Source: Prototheca cutis | Taxonomy: Eukaryota; Chlorophyta; Trebouxiophyceae; Chlorellales; Chlorellaceae | Direction of reading: 5' to 3' | Length of the DNA stretch: 64,000 nt | Assembly: GCA_002897115.2 (NCBI GenBank) | Contig: BCIH01000014.1 | Coordinates: 59,707 to 123,706, forward strand | Program-made: the position numbers and the translations under genes | Part shown: one piece after another, positions 13,158-29,996 of the stretch | Numbering within the stretch: the stretch's first letter is position 1 | Layout of the letters: the number at the start of each line of letters is the position of its first letter | Notes under the pieces: generated by a model | Told to the model about the DNA's origin: nothing | Database searches by the model: none | Seen by the model: only the letters and a program-made list of their open reading frames with translations

Positions 13158-15202
13158 GTTCATGGTCACGCTCTCCACCAGTTCTTCCCACACTTGAGAA
13201 AGAGCGCTGCTGAGATGATCATCAACACACACCCGTCCCCCCAACAAAAACTATAATCTCAAGCCACGGCACTTCCAATAACAACCAAACAACAACAGTG
13301 TGCACGTCGCTGGGCGCGCCGTATGCGGCGCAGCTGAACACGATTTACCTGGACATGCTGGCCGTGTACCGGATGTATTCGGAGCTGATTTCGGCGACGA
13401 TCGCGACGGGGGGTCCCTACGCTGCCAAGACGAGTGCGGTGAAGCTGATGCGGGGCGTCAAGCGCGTGACCCTGCGTCTGATCGAGGCGTTTGTGGAGCG
13501 GGCCGACGATCTCGCTGCTCTGGCGGGGCAGTACGTCCCCGCTCTGATGGACCCCGTGCTGGGCGACTATGCACGCAACACGCCCGACGCGCGGGATGCC
13601 GAGGTGCTGTCCCTCTTCGCCGCGTTGATCAACCGCCTGCGCGACGGCATGGCCGCCGAGGTGCCCAGAATCTTTGAAGCCGTGTTTGAGACGACACTGC
13701 AGATGATCACCCGCAACTTTGAGGACTACCCGGAGCACCGCCTCCAGTTCTTTGGACTGCTCCGAGCCATCACAAATCACTGCTTTGCCACCCTCTTCAC
13801 CATGACCCCAGATCAGGTCAGTGGGGAGTGTTTTTTCTTAGGTGGCAGGACCCGGAAGTGGGCACCGCTTCTAAATGGTGGAGTTGAAGAAGTGATGATA
13901 CTGTCCCTAAACCCACACGCTCCGGACACCTACCAACAGCTGAAACTGGTGATCGACTCGATCGTCTGGGCCTTCCGGCACACAGAACGCAACATTGCCG
14001 ACACGGGTGAGTTTGTTTCGTGGATGTGCACCCCTGGATATCAGCGTTGCATGGCCATTTGCACCGTGGAGCTGGGTGGCAGGCTGGGCGCTCATTGGCG
14101 CTGCCTTTCAAATACCACCACACATGAGCGTACATGCGTCCACCCAAAATATTATTGCAGGGCTGAATCTGCTGCATGAGATGCTGGTCATGTTTGCTCG
14201 GTCGGATTTTGCAACGCAGTTCTACCAGACGTACTACCTCCAGCTCCTCCGAGAAATCTTTGCTGTCATGACAGGCAAGGCTATTGTATATATAATTTTA
14301 TTTTATTTTATTTTATTATTATTTTTTTTTTTTTTTTTTTTGGGGGGGGGGGGGGGGGGCGGGGAGGTACAGGTGATGTCTGTGTTTTGGCAGGCAGGCG
14401 GCGGCAATCCTCTTGGAACACCTCCTCTTGAATCAACCCCGTACACCCCCCCAACTGATGCAGACACTTTCCACAAGCCTGGGTTCAAGCTCCAGGCCAA
14501 GATCCTGCACCACCTGTTCTCCATCCTCACGGTGAGTGCAGACCTTGGCACACGCTTGCGCTCAACAGCAACCCACACAAGATATAACGTCACCTCTTCG
14601 TTCCCACGCAACATCACACCATCAGATGGAGACGATCAAGGGCCCGCTGTGGACATCGGCGACTCCCGGAAACTTTGTCTCCAATCAGGAGTTTGTGCAG
14701 CAATACGTCACCGATCTGCTCTCCACTTCCTTCCCAAACCTCCGGCCCGCCCAAGTCCAGGTGATGCATTGGAGGTGGTGTGGCTTCTTTTTAATTTTAT
14801 TTTCTGTTTATGTGGGTGTGGCGTGTGTGGGGGGGTCCTTCCTGCAATGGTTCTGGATATGATGTGCGGACCTCACCACAGGCGCCAACCCTCGTGGTGC
14901 TGGCTGGATCCCATTTGCCCTGCATTGCTTTGAAACGCAGAGTAGTTCCCTAACATCTCCAAAACACACGAACCGCGCAGGCAACGGTCCTAGGCATGAT
15001 GGAGCTGCGCGAGTTCCCGACCTTCAGGCAGCACCTGCGCGATTTCCTGGTGCAGGCCAACCAGTTTGCGGACCAAAATAACGCCGAGCTGTATGCGGAC
15101 GAGGTGGCTGCAGCGCGTGAGGCGGAGCAGAAGAAACTGGCGGCCATTCCGGGCATGCTCAGTCCTGCCGTGCTGGAAGAAGCCGGGAACGAGTCGCCCT
15201 AG
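9135..15202 (+). CDS. XPO1: Exportin-1 (CRM1), nuclear export receptor
   Basis: Karyopherin-beta that exports leucine-rich-NES cargo with Ran-GTP through nuclear pores. Seventeen exons: 9135-9251, 9365-9481, 9607-9714, 9937-10005, 10220-10603, 10834-11019, 11140-11442, 11683-11844, 12116-12213, 12369-12458, 12588-13045, 13299-13816, 13940-14006, 14161-14274, 14464-14531, 14626-14760 and 14981-15202 (3216 nt, 1071 aa). Landmarks are [50 protein letters not shown] and [15 protein letters not shown]. Introns 2 and 14 only close in frame with GC donors. The residue matching human Cys528, the leptomycin B target, is Thr (codon 12406-12408). Introns 5, 6, 7, 8, 10, 11 and 14 carry sense-strand poly-G. 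Intron 8 contains a 60-N gap, so its length is unknown, but the coding sequence is complete. Confidence 0.96.
10636..10701 (+). repeat. 66-nt poly-G tract in XPO1 intron 5
   Basis: An uninterrupted sense-strand G run starting 32 nt after the 5' splice site. Confidence 0.95.
11913..12002. other. 60-N gap followed by 30 G in XPO1 intron 8
   Basis: N bases fill 11913-11972, preceded by (GT)n and followed by poly-G to 12002. The gap lies inside an intron and sits at a simple-repeat block, so it probably reflects failed sequencing of that block. Confidence 0.9.
13102..13155 (+). repeat. 54-nt poly-G tract in XPO1 intron 11
   Basis: A sense-strand G run preceded by a short T run, about 56 nt after the 5' splice site. 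Confidence 0.95.
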
Positions 15203-15538
15203 GTCATGGATCCTGGTGTTCATACCGTCTGCCTGCGCAAGGCAACCCTGAACTGTCTGTGATGGCTGTTGCTGACACTGGCTTGATAGTGTGCTGTGTC
15301 CAGCAGAGCCCTCCATCCCTCCGTCACAAGTACAAGTTCAAGTGTGTGGACCAGGGGAGGGGTGTGTGGGAAGGGGACAGAGGGCCGAGCGGATGATGTC
15401 TTCTGCCCAGGCTTTAATGGCAGGCACAATGACAGAGGCATTTGTTGTTGTTCTTGGTTGCCAGTGCTTCACAGTCGGGGCGGACTTTGTTGGTACTGTG
15501 GGGAAGAAAGCACGCTCGTTCAGGTGCACACACTACAG

Positions 15539-18500
15539 TCAGGGGCCCTCGGACCGCAGCCATTCCACGATCTGGGCGCTGCAGGGCCGGAGGGCTGGGG
15601 AGAGCTGCGTGCACTGGTAGAAGATGTGTCGTGCGATGGCCGGGGCATCGCCACCGAGTCGCAGCATCTTGCTGGAACCGTCGTCCTCGGAGCCAGGGTG
15701 GGGTGGGGCGGGGTTGACCTGCAAGCGGGGTGCAGGCGTGTATAGTAGAGGCGTCATCCATGCAACTGGCCAGCCTGCCATGAAGCGCAGGGCCGGTGCC
15801 GAGCAAAAACTATGGCATGCACACCCGGCATGCATGTATGCATCGCTTGAGAATTTCCAAGAAGAAAAAGGCAATCCAAGGCGCCGCACCCGCTCAGCCT
15901 GTTCCGACACCCGGGAAAGCGCGAGCGGCTGGAAATTTGTAATGTCCTGTCCAGTCACAATCTCCCACACCAGCACACCAAAGCTCCAGATGTCAGCCTA
16001 TGTGTGAACAAGGGTGCTAAGGGTGTGGGATTGGGTTGAAATGGCAGTGTTCATGGTGCCACCCGGCATTCTCAGAGCCCCATCACCACGTGGAGGACAA
16101 CCCTAAGGCCCCCCCTTTCACATGACAAGCATACGGAACAACAGACATCTCATCATCAGACCTTGGAACTGACGCGCTCCTTTCTTAAAACCTCGGGTGC
16201 GGACCACAGCGGGGTCATGATGGGCTGGGCGGTGGCAAGATCAGAGACCATGCGCCTCGACATGCCCACATCCGCAATTTTGGCCACGCCCTCGGCGGTC
16301 AGCAGGATGTTGGGGCTCTTGAGGTCACGGTGCAGCACAGGGGGTCGCCGCGATTGCAGGTAGTGAATGCCCATGGCAATGTCCAGCGCCACCTTGTGCC
16401 CCAGTCGGTCCCACTGCAGCAGCTCCGGGTGCCGGCGCAGCGCCCCATACAAGTCCCCACCTGGTGGTGGAGGGGGAGGGGGTTGATGGCAGGAGATATG
16501 TCGTACATTTCTTTGCAGCAAATAGTGGAGTCGATTGCTCACGCGCGCGCACACAACAGAAGCAGAAGCGTACCAGCCATGAGTTCAGTGATGAGAAAAA
16601 ACGATTCGGGGAGCAGATTTGCGCCATAAAACTGAACAATATTTCGGTGGTTGAGCCGCCGCAGGCAGTCAATCTCCTCGCGGAAGACGCGGATCTGGGT
16701 GGGAGTAGGGTTTTCAGCCCGGATGCGCTTCAGGGCGACTTCGTCCACGCCATGGGCCAGTGCCTGCGCTTGGTCGGATATGACAGGAGGAGGTGAGGAA
16801 GGGGGGACTTGCCGGGAGCGGATGAGCCCATCCAGTCCACCTTGCAGGGAGAATGTGCAGGCAACCAAGCAAGTCCACTGCATCCAAGCACGAAACAGTG
16901 CTCCAGTCAGCAGGCAGGCACACTCCGCCACGATCCGATCAATGGTGACCTTGTATACAACGCCAAAGCCACCCTCGCCCAGCTTGATCAGTCGCCCGCG
17001 TTCATCCTGAGATTTTAAACACATTGGGCCGAGGGTGGGGTTAGGGTGTGTTTCAGCACCACAGGTGGACTCATTCTCATGGCCACTGCGGAACAAAACT
17101 TTGACTAGTTCACTGCACACCTTGCAGATTTCAATGTCTTCTGGATCCACGGCCCAGTCCAGATTCTCCGGCAGCAGCCGGGACTCTACTAAAGAGTCGA
17201 GGTTTATGGGTATGCAGATGATGTGCCGGGCTTGGAGTCGATAGGATAGCGATTGACTGATATCAAACACATCGGGGGATCATCATCACCAGAAGAAGAA
17301 AGTTGCTGTCAAGCCGCCGTGATCCACTTCACCATCCCCGCACAATATAGAATCCCAGATGTAAAACCACACCTGGGTGGGCGGCAGTCCATGGCGAGTC
17401 TGAGGGTACCGTGGCCACCGGCGGTGGTGGCAATGTGGCCAGCATTGTTTCTGTTCTATCAGCAGTAGCATCGGTGGCTTGGCCACCCACAGCCGGGACC
17501 TCGGTGATGGAGAAGATGGGGTGTCTGGCGCCCGGGGCAGTGCGCACCGGCCGCCGTTCGAGTGCAGGGCTGACGCAGCCGTCGGATGAAGTGCCCCCCG
17601 AAGGCAACTCAGAGGCTTCCCTAGCCACATGTGAAGGGCTGGGTGTCTCTGTGTACTGTTTGGTTGGTGGGGGCCCAGGAATTAGGAGAGGCAGCTGGGG
17701 ACCCGGCAGCGACCTGGGAGGCGGTGGCGAGCTTGGTGTGCCGTCATCCCCCAGCGATGACAGGGATCCGGGACCCAGGGCAGTCTTCTCTGTAATGGAG
17801 CTGCCCAGTGTCATTTGCTGCTTGGGATGTGCGAGATGTCCAGTCTGTGTGGCAAGCCGGGGGACTTGCTGGGGATCGAGAGGGACACTGCCATCCGCAT
17901 CCAGGGCATTGACCCCTCCTACAGGTCCCCCTGCGCCTCCTTCAAGGGAGTCAGCGAGAATTTCCAGAACACGAGCTGCAGCATCGGCATGCTCGACGTC
18001 GGGGCTGGCGTCGGATAAGCGGGCGATGCCATCCAAGCAGACCAGCGCCCTGGGTGTCTGCACCAACCAGCGCCGTGCATCGGCGCCTGCGGAACACATT
18101 GTCGCCAGTGCTTTGAGGACAGAAGCCAATGCTGTGGCACGCGGTGCAGGTTCCAGCGCCACCTTTTCCTCCTCGCGACTGGTGCACAGAGTGTGGAGCG
18201 CATCGAACAATGCAGCCACACCGCCGGCAGCGGCCAGGGCCAGGCCGTCTGTGTCCACCAGCGCCGCCACGGCCTCTGCGCCGGCACACAGCTCCACCGG
18301 CGACCGGGAAGAAAGGCCGGCGACACACCGCAGAATTGTGGATTGCTCGCTCTCTGGGGCGTTATTATTATATGGCACAATGGCTCCCCGGTCGGGCGTG
18401 GGGATGGGTTGAGCAGGTTTGACAACTCCCACCACAGCTAGCCGGGGGTCTGGTGGCATCTCGTAAGATCGCCGTGGTTGATCTGACAGCGAGGAAGACT

Positions 18501-20104
18501 GCAGCCTTCCCTGCAGATCCTGCTGTGGTTCTGCGGCCCGGATCATCAGGGCCTTTCCGTTGTCTGGCTCCCTTTCCAATCTGACGTCTTTCTCCGGCTG
18601 CTCCGGGCGATGCTCCAACAAGAGCTGTGCAGCGGGACGGCTCCGGTAGCCACTGAGTGCCCCACGCGGTTTCACTGCCAGCTGTCGCTGCAAGCCAACG
18701 GGGGTGGCGCTGTCGTACAGCGCACCCCCACTGCCCCCGCCACCATACATGGATTCGGCGGCCAGCGACACCCGTGACTGGAGCGCCTGCATGGTACGGT
18801 TTGCCTCTGCCCGCAGTTCCATCGAGGATGACCCGTCCGTTACAAAGGCCAGTCCCTCCAGCGCCCCAGCCTCCAGCATCTCCCACCGCGCCTCGTCAGC
18901 GCTGTGGCCATTATGGATTTGGGGGAACCGGTGTGAAGGGGGTTGGGATTTCCATCAGGAAAGAACAAAACAAAAACAGTGTTTACTTTTGTCCCCAGGT
19001 GCCCCCTTCTCCAAAGTCCCCTCCTACACACACATAACCACAAGCCCGGATCACCTGGTCAGGCACTGCATGACGGCCATCGCTGTTTGCTGGACATCAG
19101 GCAGACTGGATCGCAGCAGTCCAACCAGACTGGTCACTGCACGAGGGACGCGCAGGAACTGCATGGCAGCCTCGGGCCCCTCGAGAACTGTAACAACGAG
19201 CAGAACGTCCAGGCATCGGCGGACGACACCTAGATCCTGCGTTGCCAGCCGCCGAGCCACGGTCGCCACACCTCCAAAGGCCAACAGTCTGTGCACGACA
19301 TGGCCGGGCGAGTCATGGGCAGAGGTCAGCTTGCCCAGTGCGCGAAGCGTGCCCCGGCAGACTCCTGTTGTCGCTGCCGCGTCCAGCGCCTGGCACAGAC
19401 GCTCCACGACCTGGGACCCAAGAAGGGGGGCCGGGTTTGGTTGTCCCCGGCAAGAGCGATTGGAAACTTGCGCCAACGAGCACCCAAATGCGGTCAGCAT
19501 CATGCCCAAACACACAGATACACGCCGGAAGTCAGCACTTTACAACGCAGAGGAACAAATTTCCTTGGCACCTTGTGCTCTATCAGCAGCGTGTCGACAT
19601 CGTCAGTTGTCCCCGGCAGTGTGGACAGCACATAAGCTGAGTACATCTGCACGGTGTGCTCGGGGCGGCGCAGCAGGTCCCGGAGCAGCGGGATGTGCTG
19701 GTTGCCCACCGCCCGTCGGGCGGCCTCGTCCACTAGACAAATGTTGTATAGCTTCTCCGCCGCAGGCTCCACCACAGCTGCCTCCTTGCTGTTCAGCTTC
19801 TGTATCAGCTCGGAGGTGCTAGGGGCCCGTGACGGGGCCACCACGCCCGTGGGGGCGGGGCATTCCTGGGCGGCTGCGGTGGGGGGCGCCAATGACGACG
19901 GCGTGGTTGGGAGGCCACTGCCCAATGCCGCGCGGACACCCGCGAGCGAGCCACGACAACGCGTGTACGGAACCTAGCCATAGGCCATTTCGCATCACGT
20001 TCAATGCATCATTCACCTTTTTGGGTCTTGTCGACATGCTTCTTCCTGTCTATGGACGAGGGCTTGTTGGAGAACTTGCGGGCAAAGCGCTTCCACAAAC
20101 CCAT
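15539..20104 (-). CDS. ARM-repeat protein fused to a C-terminal TKL-type protein kinase
   Basis: Ten exons: 20017-20104, 19544-19873, 19055-19466, 17333-18901, 17121-17256, 16950-17006, 16574-16763, 16162-16460, 15911-15997 and 15539-15718 (3348 nt, 1115 aa). Residues about 50-280 contain armadillo-like helices (EPAAEKLYNICLVDEAARRA; VVERLCQALDAAATTG). A long Pro/Ser-rich linker follows. The C-terminal ~280 residues form a kinase: GEGGFGVVYK P-loop, VALK lysine, HRDLKSPN catalytic loop, and DVG in place of DFG (KIADVGMSRRM). The metal-binding Asp is kept, so activity is plausible; DVG is common in green-lineage TKL kinases. The exon 2/3 and exon 4/5 junctions are the least certain: exon 3 needs an AAG acceptor, and exon 4/5 was chosen by phase. 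The substrate is unknown. Confidence 0.78.
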
Positions 20105-21609
20105 GTCAGTCAGCCCGCGAGAGAAGGCCGGCGTCTGGCCTGGGCTTTATCGCGGCCTAGTTACACCTATATGACCTTATAATGACTTCATACGAACATG
20201 AAAATACCTTGATGGGTTGATCAGCTGTGTTTGCGAGCACTTTCATCTTTCCCGCTCGCTGATGTGTCTCCCGACTCTTTTTTGAGTCGGGGGCCGTGCC
20301 GTACACAACGCCCGATCCACGCGCCAAGGCAATGCGAACCTCCCAAGAGACTGACGCCCCGATTTGCATGCGTTGTATTGGACATTGCCGGAAGTGACGT
20401 ACCGAGGCGGTGCAATGAACGCGTACCACCTGTGCTGGCACTCCCTATCAGGATCATGACAAGGTGGCGGAGAAACCTGCAGATGTTTGCAGCCAGCAAC
20501 TCCATGAGCTGCATGTTTGCTATCTGAACCCAAGAAAATTGATGCAACATGACAATTCTGAGCAATTGCAGTATGAAATTCACTGTGAGTGAGTTCGAGT
20601 TAGCCGTGGGGGTCTTGCGTTTCACTGCGGTACGGCATCGCTGTGTGCTCCGTAGACAACGCCAGGTCATTGTCAGACCTCTAAAGACGTATTATCTCGT
20701 GCAAATGGATGCACATTTGAACCCAGACTGAGCCATGGTACATTGGCATTCGGGTGCTGTCCTGGACCCAGGGAGCGCCCGCGACGCGAGGTTCGGGCAG
20801 GGATTCTGCTGACGCAATGATCGGCGCTCCAGCGCGAGCGATGATGCCGGCCGCACCCACCGCGAAGCCATGGCCATCCCAGGTTCATCGACACCACTTA
20901 ATCTTCCTGGTGGTGTTGATGAGTTCCTTTACTGTGCATGCACATCCCAAGACTGGGACTTGTGTGGATCCACTGCCACGGTCTAGTGCAAGGCGTGTGT
21001 CGACCCGATCTCGTTCAGCCACAGCCATGGCGCAAGACGGTGGGTCATGGCCCTCCTTTCCACACACGAGCATGCGCGTGTTGGGACTTGGGTTTTGAAG
21101 TGCGCAGTGAGTACCTGAGGGCATTGCTTGGACATTCCCACCCGCACAGGGAGCAAGCCGGTTGAGTGGAAGGGGCAGGCCTTCCCTTACCTCCCCCACC
21201 ATCCAAAGTCCACCGAGGCGCAGAGCTACGCGCAGCTCCGTGAGTTTTGCTCTGTTGGCTGAAGTAAATACGCGCTTGCTCTGGGAATGCAAGCCTTTGC
21301 TTGTGTGAGTGCCTTTCGGGGGAGATGGAAGGTTTTACCACGACGGCTGGCATGTGCCTGTGTGGCATGCACGCTGCCATGAGATGAGAGAGTGGTTTCA
21401 CTCACCGGATGCGTGACTGTAACCACATGCAGGGCCCTCAAGCACGGAGCCTGCTGAGGTGAGTGACAGAGGAGCGAGCAACTTTGATGTTTTGGGTGCC
21501 GTCAACCGCGGAGTATTAGAATGCCCCACAACCCGGATTGTGCGCCTGTAAACACGGACGCGTGCACGCTCACTCACTCAAGTGCGCCCATACGATACTC
21601 GTATTTCAG
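20105..21609. other. Intergenic, kinase to aldo-keto reductase
   Basis: About 1.5 kb between divergent genes. The missing 5' exon of the downstream reductase probably lies here. One candidate is an ATG at 20818 reading in frame to a GTTC donor after 20883, but the join is unproven. I see no other gene, tRNA or mobile element. Confidence 0.4.
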
Positions 21610-23513
21610 GTACCGGCTGCCAAGGGTGTGTGGCACGGCCCCGCGCCTACGGGTTCGGGCAGAGCGCCCACATATGTTTCCGATGTTCGCCCCGACCCGG
21701 CTGCCTCCCAGTCCAAGGTCGTCACGCTGCCAGGCGGCGCGCAGATGCCTCTGCTTGGCATCGGCACGTACAAGCTCACAGACCCAGCAGCGCTGGAAGT
21801 AGCCCTCGATGGTGCGGTTTGTAGTGGGGCAGGATGGGAGGCAGTTGCCTCATCGATGGATGCCGCGGTCTTAGGGGGAGCATCACACGCATGCATTGCG
21901 TGTGCATGTACGGCGGCGGCATCATGCTCCACCGTTTCCTCCCCAAGCAACGCTGCCCTTGGCTCTTGCTGCAGCTGGGTACCGTCATATTGACTGCGCC
22001 TCGATTTACGCCAACCAGGAGATTGTAGGGCAGGGCCTGAAGAAGTTTATCGAAGAGGTGAGAATGGAGGTTGCTCTGCATGTGATGAGTGCTTCTGTGG
22101 ATCTCGGAATAGGCAGTATTCCCTACAGGAAGCTGCCACCAGCAAGGCCTACTGTACCTTTCGAGGTCCATGTTCCCAATCATGCAATGCCAACACCCTC
22201 AGGGCAAGCGCGGGGAGTTGTTTGTCACCACGAAGATTTACAACGATGAGCACCGCCCCGAACTGGCCAGGCAAGCATTGGGGGGGGGGGGGGGGGGNNN
22301 NNNNNNNNNNNNNNNNNNNNNNNNNNNNNNNNNNNNNNNNNNNNNNNNNNNNNNNNNNNNNNNNNNNNNNNNNNNNNNNNNNNNNNNNTCTTGCCATACT
22401 CGGATGCAATGTTCTGCTGGACCACCGTGTATACCACCCCAGGGGCATGCGGATCACGAGTCAGCCCTGGCGCATTGGAACATTGAGCACGCATGGATCA
22501 CCTGGTCCCACACCTCAATCCAGGGCCCCCCCCCCCCCCCCACCCCACCACCACCACCACCCCACACACACACACACAAATTCTCTCCATTGAACTCCTC
22601 AACTACAGGAAGTCGGTGCTGAAGTCACTGGAGGAGTTGGGGTGTGGTTATGCCGATCTGGTGCTGGTGCACTGGCCTGAGGCCTGGATTCCAGGGACGC
22701 AGGACCCCGACCCGGAAGTCACGCTGCAGGACACATGGGGTGCGTTGGAGGCCCTTGTTGATGAAGGCCTCGTTCGGCACTTGGGCGTGTCGAACTTCTC
22801 GCTGGCGCAGGTGGAGGACCTTCTCACCTGGTCCAGGGTCAAACCAGTGGTCAACCAGGTGGAACTCCACCCGTTCCTGCCCCAGCGCAAGCTCATCGGC
22901 GGCTGCCTCCGTCGGGTGAGCTCAGAAGAGGGTGGACAGGTTGAGATTGTTTTTTCAATGTTCTTTTTGTCTCATTTTGGGGATGGATGGGCTGCCCGAC
23001 AGGGCAGAGATCATGCCCCTTAAGGACCAAGAACCGTTACCACAACACTTGAACATCGTAGGGCGTGCGTCCCATTGGTCACTCGTGCCTGGGCCACAAC
23101 AAGACTGATCTCCTGGCCAACCCCGTCGTCGAAGAGGTGGCAAAGGAACTGGGTGTCAGTCCTGCGCAGGTCCTGCTGCGCTGGAATCTGCAGCGCGGCG
23201 TGGGTGTCATCCCCAAGGCCGGCAGCAAGCCCCATGTCTTGGAGAATGCCGACGTCTTTTCATTCACCCTTTCTTTTGATCAGAATGTGCGACGCTGTTT
23301 GGTTACTTTGGAAAGGCATCTTTTGGGGATTCTCTGGCATGTTATTGTGTGATGTTTGTGGAAGGAGCCTTGAAGGGGCATGCGATGCCTCATCATGACA
23401 AATCCTGCTCGACGCACACCCCCAACTTCATTTTCTATGCGCAGGCCAAGATAAACACGCTGGACTGTGGAAAGCGCTTTGTGAACAACAACTGGCACAA
23501 GTTTGACGACTGA
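21610..23513 (+). CDS. Aldo-keto reductase, 5' end unresolved
   Basis: NAD(P)H-dependent carbonyl reductase of the AKR superfamily. Exons seen: 21610-21811, 21975-22057, 22203-22270, 22609-22915, 23062-23286 and 23445-23513 (954 nt, 317 aa plus a missing N-terminus). Domain start is PGGAQMPLLGIGTYKL. The catalytic tetrad is complete: Asp and Tyr in HIDCASIYANQE, Lys in FVTTKIYN, His in LVHWPEA. NQVELHPFLPQ and VGVIPKAGSKPHVLENADVF are further family signatures, and the C-terminus (AKINTLDCGKRF) is typical. No ATG is in frame upstream before a stop, and a pyrimidine-rich CAG acceptor sits at 21609, so at least one upstream exon exists. Intron 3 has a GC donor and contains poly-G, a 91-N gap and poly-C. 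The physiological substrate is unknown. Confidence 0.88.
22280..22388. other. Poly-G run (18 nt) and 91-N gap in AKR intron 3
   Basis: G bases fill 22280-22297, 9 nt after a GC donor; N bases fill 22298-22388. The same intron has a 14-nt C run near 22527-22540, close to its acceptor. Confidence 0.9.
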
Positions 23514-24283
23514 TGGGCAAAGGAAGTGCGTCGCTGAGAGTGAAATCGCCGATCTGATGCTGGAGATGCCATGGGGCCCAATGCAATACTGGCGGTCCAA
23601 GACAGAAAGCCAAAGCGCACTCTACTACGCCTGATAACGTGTCTATGTCATGGCTTGTGTATACGATACGTCTGGGTGTCCTGAAATTCTTGATCATGAT
23701 GTGGACTTGAGGAAAGCAGCGAGAGCCATTTCTGCTGTTGTGAGGACTTCATACCATGCAGGGCCGAAATAATGCAACCAGCTCAGCCAGCAACAGCGTC
23801 ACATCACCCGGGGGGTTGCTGGGCATCCCTGATGGCTGTGAATTGTCACCCCCCACAGGGCAAGAGGAAGGTGGACTGCCTCAATGATGGACCACCGAGT
23901 TGCAACAAGTGTCGTGCCAGGCTCAATGTCCAGGACCTTCTAAAACCTCCTTGCACCTGTCCTGCTGCCGAGAAGGAACCTAACCCATCCTCTGACTGAG
24001 CGACGCGGCCAGGGAATGCGGTCCAACAGGCATTTCATTTGAAAAACATGCCCTTGCAGTGCAGGTGGGAGTCGACGGATCTCAGAAAGGTGTCATCATT
24101 TTCTGCTATTCATGTAGACACAAATGTTTGCTCTTGGCGAGGACACTAGCCCTGCACACATTTCCTGCTTCAGTGCTCGTTACAGCAGAAATCGGAGGGC
24201 ACCAGGAGGGGATGCAAGGACAGAGCTGCTGCTGATATGCGACAAATTCGTGAGTGCCTTTAACTCAACCCGAGGTCCGACCA
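23514..24283. other. Convergent intergenic region with a small Cys-rich ORF
   Basis: A 770-bp gap between two 3' ends. It contains an ATG-initiated frame at 23772-23999 (75 codons) with several Cys residues (PSCNKC, PPCTCPAA). I recognise no family, and the frame may simply be 3' UTR sequence. Nothing else is evident. Confidence 0.35.
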
Positions 24284-28868
<4,585 letters not shown>

Positions 28869-29790
28869 ATGAATGGAAAGGAATTGGCGTCACGGGTGAG
28901 ACGCTTGGCAATCATGGCCATCTGCTGTGGTGACGGATGGTCTGTTGAACACGTCTTCGCTGCCTGTGTCCCAGCTGGGCTGCCTTTCTTCTCCCCCTGA
29001 TCATCTGCAGGACGCTGGTGGTGGCATCAGACAGCATGAGACGACATGCTCTGTTGCTGGCCGAGCTGCGGCGCAGTTTTACAGCGATCTCGTCGGGGGC
29101 CACGACGTGGCACGACACCTCCAGGCGTCCGAACCGAAGCCAGCAGCAGCAAACGTTGCAGAACCGGGCCCAGCATTCGATAAAACCAGTGCTGCTGGTG
29201 TCCCCTCAAAGATTTTCAGATCCGGGGGCGTGCTGACAGCCACGGTGACCGTGCCAGAGTCTTCAGAACACCACAGCTACCAGCGCCGGGCGCCCAGGGC
29301 GCGGCTGCTGGCGAGTGGCTCGGCCATCCCCGCGTCCAATGTCGGGCACCGCCTGCTCGTGGCCGCAGGCTGGAAAGAAGGAATGGGGCTGGGCCGGGAA
29401 GCTACCGGCCGCACCGCCCCCCTGCAGCCCGTGGTGCAGCCGGGGACGCTGGGGATCGGGTATGCCGCCATCGCCGTCGAGGCCGTGGCACCGAAGCCAG
29501 CCGTCGGCGATGTCTACGGGGATGACGAGTCCAGGCCTCGCCAACCACAGCAGGCCAAACCCGCTGCCAGACCGCTCCCACCAGACCCTCTGGCGACCGA
29601 GGACCTTGACACAAAGGTCAAACGCGTACGTCAAGTCATGCGGGCCGAGGCCGACGCCGTGGAGCGAGCGGCCATCCAGCGGTACCTCAGCCGGGCGCTG
29701 GCGCCGGGCAGTGCAGGCGGTGAGACCACCGATGCCAACCCTCTGCTTCGGCCAAACCGCCGCTTCTCCTCCAGCAACCCTCTGCTCTGA
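28869..29790 (+). CDS. G-patch domain protein
   Basis: Two exons, 28869-28895 and 29011-29790 (807 nt, 268 aa). The first exon encodes only nine residues (MNGKELASR). The splice joins in phase through a TGATCATCTGCAG acceptor, and without it the long frame has no ATG. The G-patch lies near residues 125-165: NVGHRLLVAAGWKEGMGLGR followed by GTLGIGYAA, keeping the spaced glycines that in other proteins activate DEAH-box RNA helicases. The remainder is Ala/Pro-rich, with a charged helix (VKRVRQVMRAEADAVERAA) near the C-terminus. A role in RNA processing is inferred from the domain; the exact subfamily is not identifiable. Confidence 0.8.
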
Positions 29791-29996
29791 GCAGCCCAGC
29801 CCAGGGTTCCGGTTGAATCGTTTCATTACACGGCTGCGAATGCCGCGCACGTTTCTTGACCAATGGCAATGAGATCTAGGTGTCGCGGCTGGTACCTTGG
29901 TTTTCTAATCTGTAGTCGTGATAAGAAAAAAAGACAGAAAACAGGGACACTTGTTTGTGAAACAGACCATACAGCAAAGAACAAAGTCTCATCTTT

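Noticed and set aside
17030..17050. TTAGGG-like motif suggesting interstitial telomere sequence
   Set aside because: A single copy inside a kinase intron, not a tandem array.
20221..20670. 150-codon minus-strand frame upstream of the ARM-kinase
   Set aside because: No recognisable domain or codon-level support; probably chance.
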